Shown here one piece after another: positions 60,610 to 64,000 of a stretch of 64,000 nucleotides of DNA. Origin of the DNA: Metaphire vulgaris. Lineage: Eukaryota > Annelida > Clitellata > Crassiclitellata > Megascolecidae. Location: positions 19,845,519 to 19,909,518 of the forward strand of contig CM030832.1 in NCBI GenBank assembly GCA_018105865.1. Direction: 5' to 3'. Every line of letters starts with the position of its first letter. The first letter of the stretch is position 1. The translations under genes and the position numbers were made by a program. The notes under the pieces were generated by a model. That model saw only the letters and a program-made list of their open reading frames with translations. It had not been told where the DNA came from and did no database searches.

Positions 60610-62997
60610 CACTGGTCAACAAGGTTTTTGTTTCCTGTGCAATTTCTGGTGTTCCAGGTAGATTTTGTCATGCTGATTACAGGAATAACCTTGAAATTTT
60701 CCTATCACGTAAGTATTTTGAGAAAAAGCTGATTTAAAATTTTAAAATTTTAAGAATTTTTAAATCGTGGTTTTCGAGAGTTATCTGAGTTATGGGTATT
60801 CAGGTTAGGCAAGAATCTTATGTGACCGCCATAACAGATGTAATATGCACTGCTGGCTCGCTTAACTACATGGATTTTGAAAATTATTATAATTAGGCAT
60901 GTCCAGACATGCCCAGACGCGCCCAAACCTGTCTTCAAGACTACATGCCTAGCATGTATTGTTGCTATGGTTACGCAGTCCTATATAAATACCAAGCAGC
61001 ACTAGGAAGCAGCTGCAGTCTTTCTATTTTATGAGATATAACTGTTTAGTTAAAGGCTGTGAATTGAATTTAACTAATTTAATTAAAGTTTCTGAAATGT
61101 CGCGTCGATGTCGCAATAGCAGTGACACGTTCTGCTACATCTGTGGAGAGTTTACGTTGAAATCACAGAAGCGAAGTATGACAGCAATCATAAAGAAAGG
61201 ATATGAGTTATACTTTGGATGCAAAATTGGCGACCAGGACAAAGTATGAGCACCTCATATATGTTGTTCATCTTGTTCATCTACCAGTCTGCGAGCTGGC
61301 AGGTAAGCGTCCATCCATGCCATTCGCCATACCAATGATATGGAGGGAGCAGAATAATCATGTAACGGATTGCTATTTCTGCATGACGAATGTTACAGGA
61401 TTTTCTTGAAAGAATAGGAAGTCTATTGAGTATCCTAACCTTGCCTTGGCAATGAGACCAGTTCCACACGACGAGAGTCTTCCTGTTCCAAACCCCCCAC
61501 TGAGTTTTTGACACTGGAGGACGAGGATGAGCATGCAGAGACAGATGAAATGCTGTGGATAGTTGATGATTCAGCTACAGAAGACCCAGAGTTTGAGCCA
61601 TCGACATCCAGCAATCCTCATTTGATTTCTCAGGCAGAGCTCAATGATCTGGTCAGAGACTTAGATTTGTCAAAAAATCAAGCAGAATTGCTTGGATCTA
61701 GGTTGCAAGGATGGAATCTGCTCTCTCCAGGAACAAAAATTTCAGTATTTTAGAACGGCATGAAGACTTGACTCGATTCTTCAAAAAAATCGACAGTCTT
61801 ACTTTTTTGCATTGACATTGATGGATTGCTTTCTGCTTTGGCTGTAAGCACAATCCATCCGGATGGCGACTTTTGTTAACTCTTCGCTGTTAAGTTTAAA
61901 GGCTGTTTTGCTGCACAATGGCAATTCATACCCTACCCTTCAGTACCCATTAGACATGCTGCTTACATGAAGGAAACATATGAGAACATGCAGCTGCTAT
62001 TGAAACACATAGAATACTCGAGATACAACTGGAATAAATGTGGAGATCTGAAAGTTGTTGCAATTCTACTCGGTCTGCAGCTAGGCTACACCAAGTACTG
62101 CTGCTTTCTTTGCAGTGGGACAGCTGAGCTAGAGATTCACATTATGTGAGAAAGGTCTGACCACCTCGCAGGGACTTGGTTCCAGGACAGAAGAACGTTA
62201 AACATGATCCTCTCGTTGATCCGAAGAACATTTATCTCCCACCTTTGCACATCAAACTTGGGTTAATGAAAAACTTTGTCAAATCAATGAACAAAGAAAG
62301 TGAAGCCTTTATATACTTACGACAGAGGTTTCCACGCACCAGTGATGCTAAAATAAAAGAAGGCGTTTTTGTTGACCCACAGATTCGAGAGATGCTCAAG
62401 GACAGTCACTTTGAGGGCCTTCTGCAGGGTGCCGAACATGTTGCCGGGACAGCCTTCAGGGATGTTGTTGCTAACTTTCTGGGCAATTACAAGGCGCCAA
62501 ACTATGTCGAACAAATTGGAAATCTGCTACAAGCTTACAAGGCAATGAAATACAACATGTCACTGAAGATACACTTCCTTCATTCTCACTTGGACTTCTT
62601 CCCGGACAATCTCGGCGCCGTCAGTGATGAACATGGTGAAAGATTTCACAAAGACATTGCCAGCATCGAGAAACGCTACCAGGGAAAGTGAAGTCCGTCT
62701 ATGCTCGGAGACTACTGTTGGTCACTGATACGTGAAGCACAGGACAGTGACTACAAACGAAAATCTACAGCAAAACATTTCTAATTTTCTCATGTCTTGT
62801 CATTATTGCCTAGATCCTTCTGTAGGATTATGTTGCAGAAGACGTTACAATACTAAATGCTAAATTGTCGATTTCTTAAAAACCTTACGTGATACAGAAA
62901 TTCTAATTACATATTTGTGTTCAGCAAGTCAAAATCTATTAGTTTCACCAAAATTTGTAAAGGAAACAAAAACTTGCATAAAATTTGTTGACCAGTG
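60610..62997 (+). mobile_element. CMC-like DNA transposon, copy 2 (both ends present)
   Basis: Left CACTGGTCAACAAGGTTTTTG and right complement CACTGGTCAACAAATTTTATG, each followed inward by gtttttgtttcc. The 3-bp target duplication is TTA (60607-60609 and 62998-63000). It is 2388 bp. It carries the same transposase-like gene as copy 1 at 18369 and preserves the empty site for that copy's solo LTR. CACT ends with a 3-bp duplication fit CACTA/Chapaev-type elements. Confidence 0.88.
61031..62691 (+). pseudogene. CMC-like transposase, copy 2
   Basis: Same order as copy 1: CRNSSDTFCYICGEFTL, a stop at 61247 (GDQDK then stop), ICCSSC..S, DCYFCMTNV, the acidic linker, LNDLVRDLDLSKNQAELLGS and a stop at 61751. 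A damaged WRLF.DSS region follows (61865). Then a 60-residue frame with CGDLKVVAILLGLQLGYTKY and CCFLCSG (62040-62120), and a long 171-residue frame 62176-62691: KNIYLPPLHIKLGLMKNFVK, KIKEGVFVDPQIREMLKDSH, MSLKIHFLHSHLDFFPDNLG, AVSDEHGERFHKDIASIEKR, YQGK. Putative D, D, CxxC, HxxxxH (HFLHSH) and E are all visible, but in different frames. Slightly different stops from copy 1 show that both decayed independently. Confidence 0.65.
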
Positions 62998-63073
62998 TTA
63001 TTGCCTCGTATCAATGTGCCATACATTGATGCTGGACTGTGGTAAAGATTTAATACTGATATTTGGCTAGAAC

Positions 63074-63300
63074 CAATGTTCCCTCTAAGCATTGATGGCA
63101 CGTGTGCAAAATAAAAAACTCGTGAGCAGAGTTTAAAACATAGATATTTTTGTGTGCAAGTTTGTTTTTACAACCAACACACAGTAGTATTGCAAATATT
63201 CTAATTTAGTTCCCATCTTCTTTTATCTGTTTTCATTGTAAAAGCATTGTAATTATTGATGCTTTCAGAAGGCATCAAGTATTAAATTGTAAATGACACA
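63074..63300 (+). mobile_element. Possible hAT-like element end (CAATGTTCCCTCTAAGC)
   Basis: CAATGTTCCCTCTAAGC at 63074, then gcacgtgtgcaaaataaaa and ctcgtgagcagagttt, resembles a common animal hAT-like terminus as I remember it. The opposite end is not in the window. Confidence 0.35.
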
Positions 63301-63806
63301 ATAGCTCATTAAAGCTAGGTTTACTTTAAGTCTTGTCTTGTCTTTAACCGTCTTTTCTCTGAAGATTGGCTGCATTGTGGACTGCCTTCCTCCAAGTGTT
63401 AGTGTCTTCTACTGTTCTTGTCGCCTGCTATATGCCGTATATATTCGCGATAAAGTCGAGAAATTTAAGGCCAATTCACAAGTTATATTTCCTGACCTCG
63501 ACTTATATGCGAGACACTAACTGTTGGGTAAAGTTCCCATACATAGGATGTCGAAAATAATTAATTTATCTAACTCTTTGCGTAATTAATTATTTTCAAC
63601 AGTATCTAAATCTAAATAAAAGTTGACATCAACGATTTTAAGATTGGTAATTTATAGGCGCCTCATAAATATTAATTATTGGCGCTACATAAATATAAAA
63701 ATTCAAGATTACCAGTAATTAAGTTTTTTATATTGTCAAGAATGAGCGAATAGCAGGTTTAAAATTTTCTTAATCGTCAGGAATCAATCTGGGAATGTCA
63801 AAATCG
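63301..63806. other. Unassigned stretch
   Basis: Two overlapping 60-residue frames (63338-63560) without motif, then AT-rich repeats with taattaatta-type palindromes. The direct repeat ggcg(c)ctacataaata / ggcgcctcataaatatt occurs near 63657-63700. Confidence 0.4.
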
Positions 63807-63807
63807 T

Positions 63808-64000
63808 TCAGTTTCTCGATAGTTCAAAGCTAAAACGCAGTTTTTCAATCAAAACAATGGCGCCGCTGCCGCCACCTGCCCACTTCGTGTCCGCCATTGT
63901 TCCGACTCTCACTATCACCTCAAGAGGGTTTGCCACGGTGACGTCACTTCGACTTATAGCCGGGTCAATGACTTTATACACCTTCAAATCCCCAAACTCT
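63808..64000 (-). promoter_or_regulatory. CRE-containing promoter-like stretch, possible host gene start
   Basis: On the minus strand: gtgtataaagtc (TATA-like, about 63975), ggctataagtcg (63955), the CRE palindrome TGACGTCA (63940-63947), then AACAATGGCGGACACGAAG with an ATG at 63897. From that ATG the frame is open for only 29 codons (to about 63808). A short first exon would be needed. The plus-strand frame from 63856 is also open to the window end. Not enough to call a gene. Confidence 0.35.

Noticed and set aside
1..64000. CRISPR arrays, operons, Shine-Dalgarno sites, rRNA genes
   Set aside because: Nothing of the kind is visible. The sequence is animal nuclear DNA, and its tandem repeats are mini- and microsatellites.

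Overview
This is animal nuclear DNA made almost entirely of transposable elements stacked inside one another. I found no bacterial, organellar or phage gene and no convincing host gene. The mixture of CR1/L2-like and other non-LTR retrotransposons (LINEs), Ty3/gypsy-like LTR elements, hAT-like, CMC (CACTA/Mirage/Chapaev)-like, PIF/Harbinger-like and TA-flanked elements points to a metazoan, probably a marine invertebrate. The species cannot be named from the sequence. Almost every reading frame is broken by stops, frameshifts or insertions, so nearly all 'genes' here are decayed transposon genes. The best preserved is a 325-residue LINE reverse-transcriptase tail at 59.2-60.2 kb.

Layout. 0-3 kb: LINE fragments split by a small TAGG-ended transposon and by a TA-flanked MITE. 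4.0-6.4 kb: a second TAGGG-ended transposon with an 8-bp target duplication, carrying the C-terminal half of a widespread but unnamed transposase-like protein. 6.4-8.3 kb: minisatellites and an LTR-like piece. 8.35-13.82 kb: one LINE insertion with a 5' inversion, bounded by a 10-bp duplication, invaded by a gypsy element (9.3-12.9 kb) and a hAT MITE. 14.2-21.3 kb: one minus-strand LINE broken by two hAT-like elements, a TA-flanked MITE and a CMC-like transposon that itself holds a solo LTR. 21.5-25.7 kb: a PIF/Harbinger-like element holding a GC-rich LINE, which in turn holds another LINE tail. 26.4-28.7 kb: a complete gag-only LTR retrotransposon. 29-32.3 kb: LINE endonuclease region split by a hAT element. 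33.7-38.3 kb: gypsy-1 with both LTRs, inside a LINE. 38.4-43.2 kb: MITEs, a Harbinger remnant and a large inverted-repeat unit that encloses a LINE. 43.2-47.6 kb: gypsy-3. 47.8-54.5 kb: gypsy-4. 54.9-58.6 kb: GC-rich foldback, hAT MITEs and an array of hairpin-like repeats. 59-60.4 kb: LINE-B. 60.6-63.0 kb: an end-to-end CMC-like transposon, the sister of the copy at 18.4 kb. 63.0-64.0 kb: a hAT-like end and a CRE-containing, promoter-like stretch.

The most informative signals are paired: terminal inverted repeats with matching target-site duplications, LTR pairs, and filled versus empty sites within this same window. They allow the insertion order to be worked out without outside data. The best candidates for under-described systems are the TAGG-ended elements with their uncharacterised transposase, and the hairpin-repeat array at 57.1-58.2 kb.
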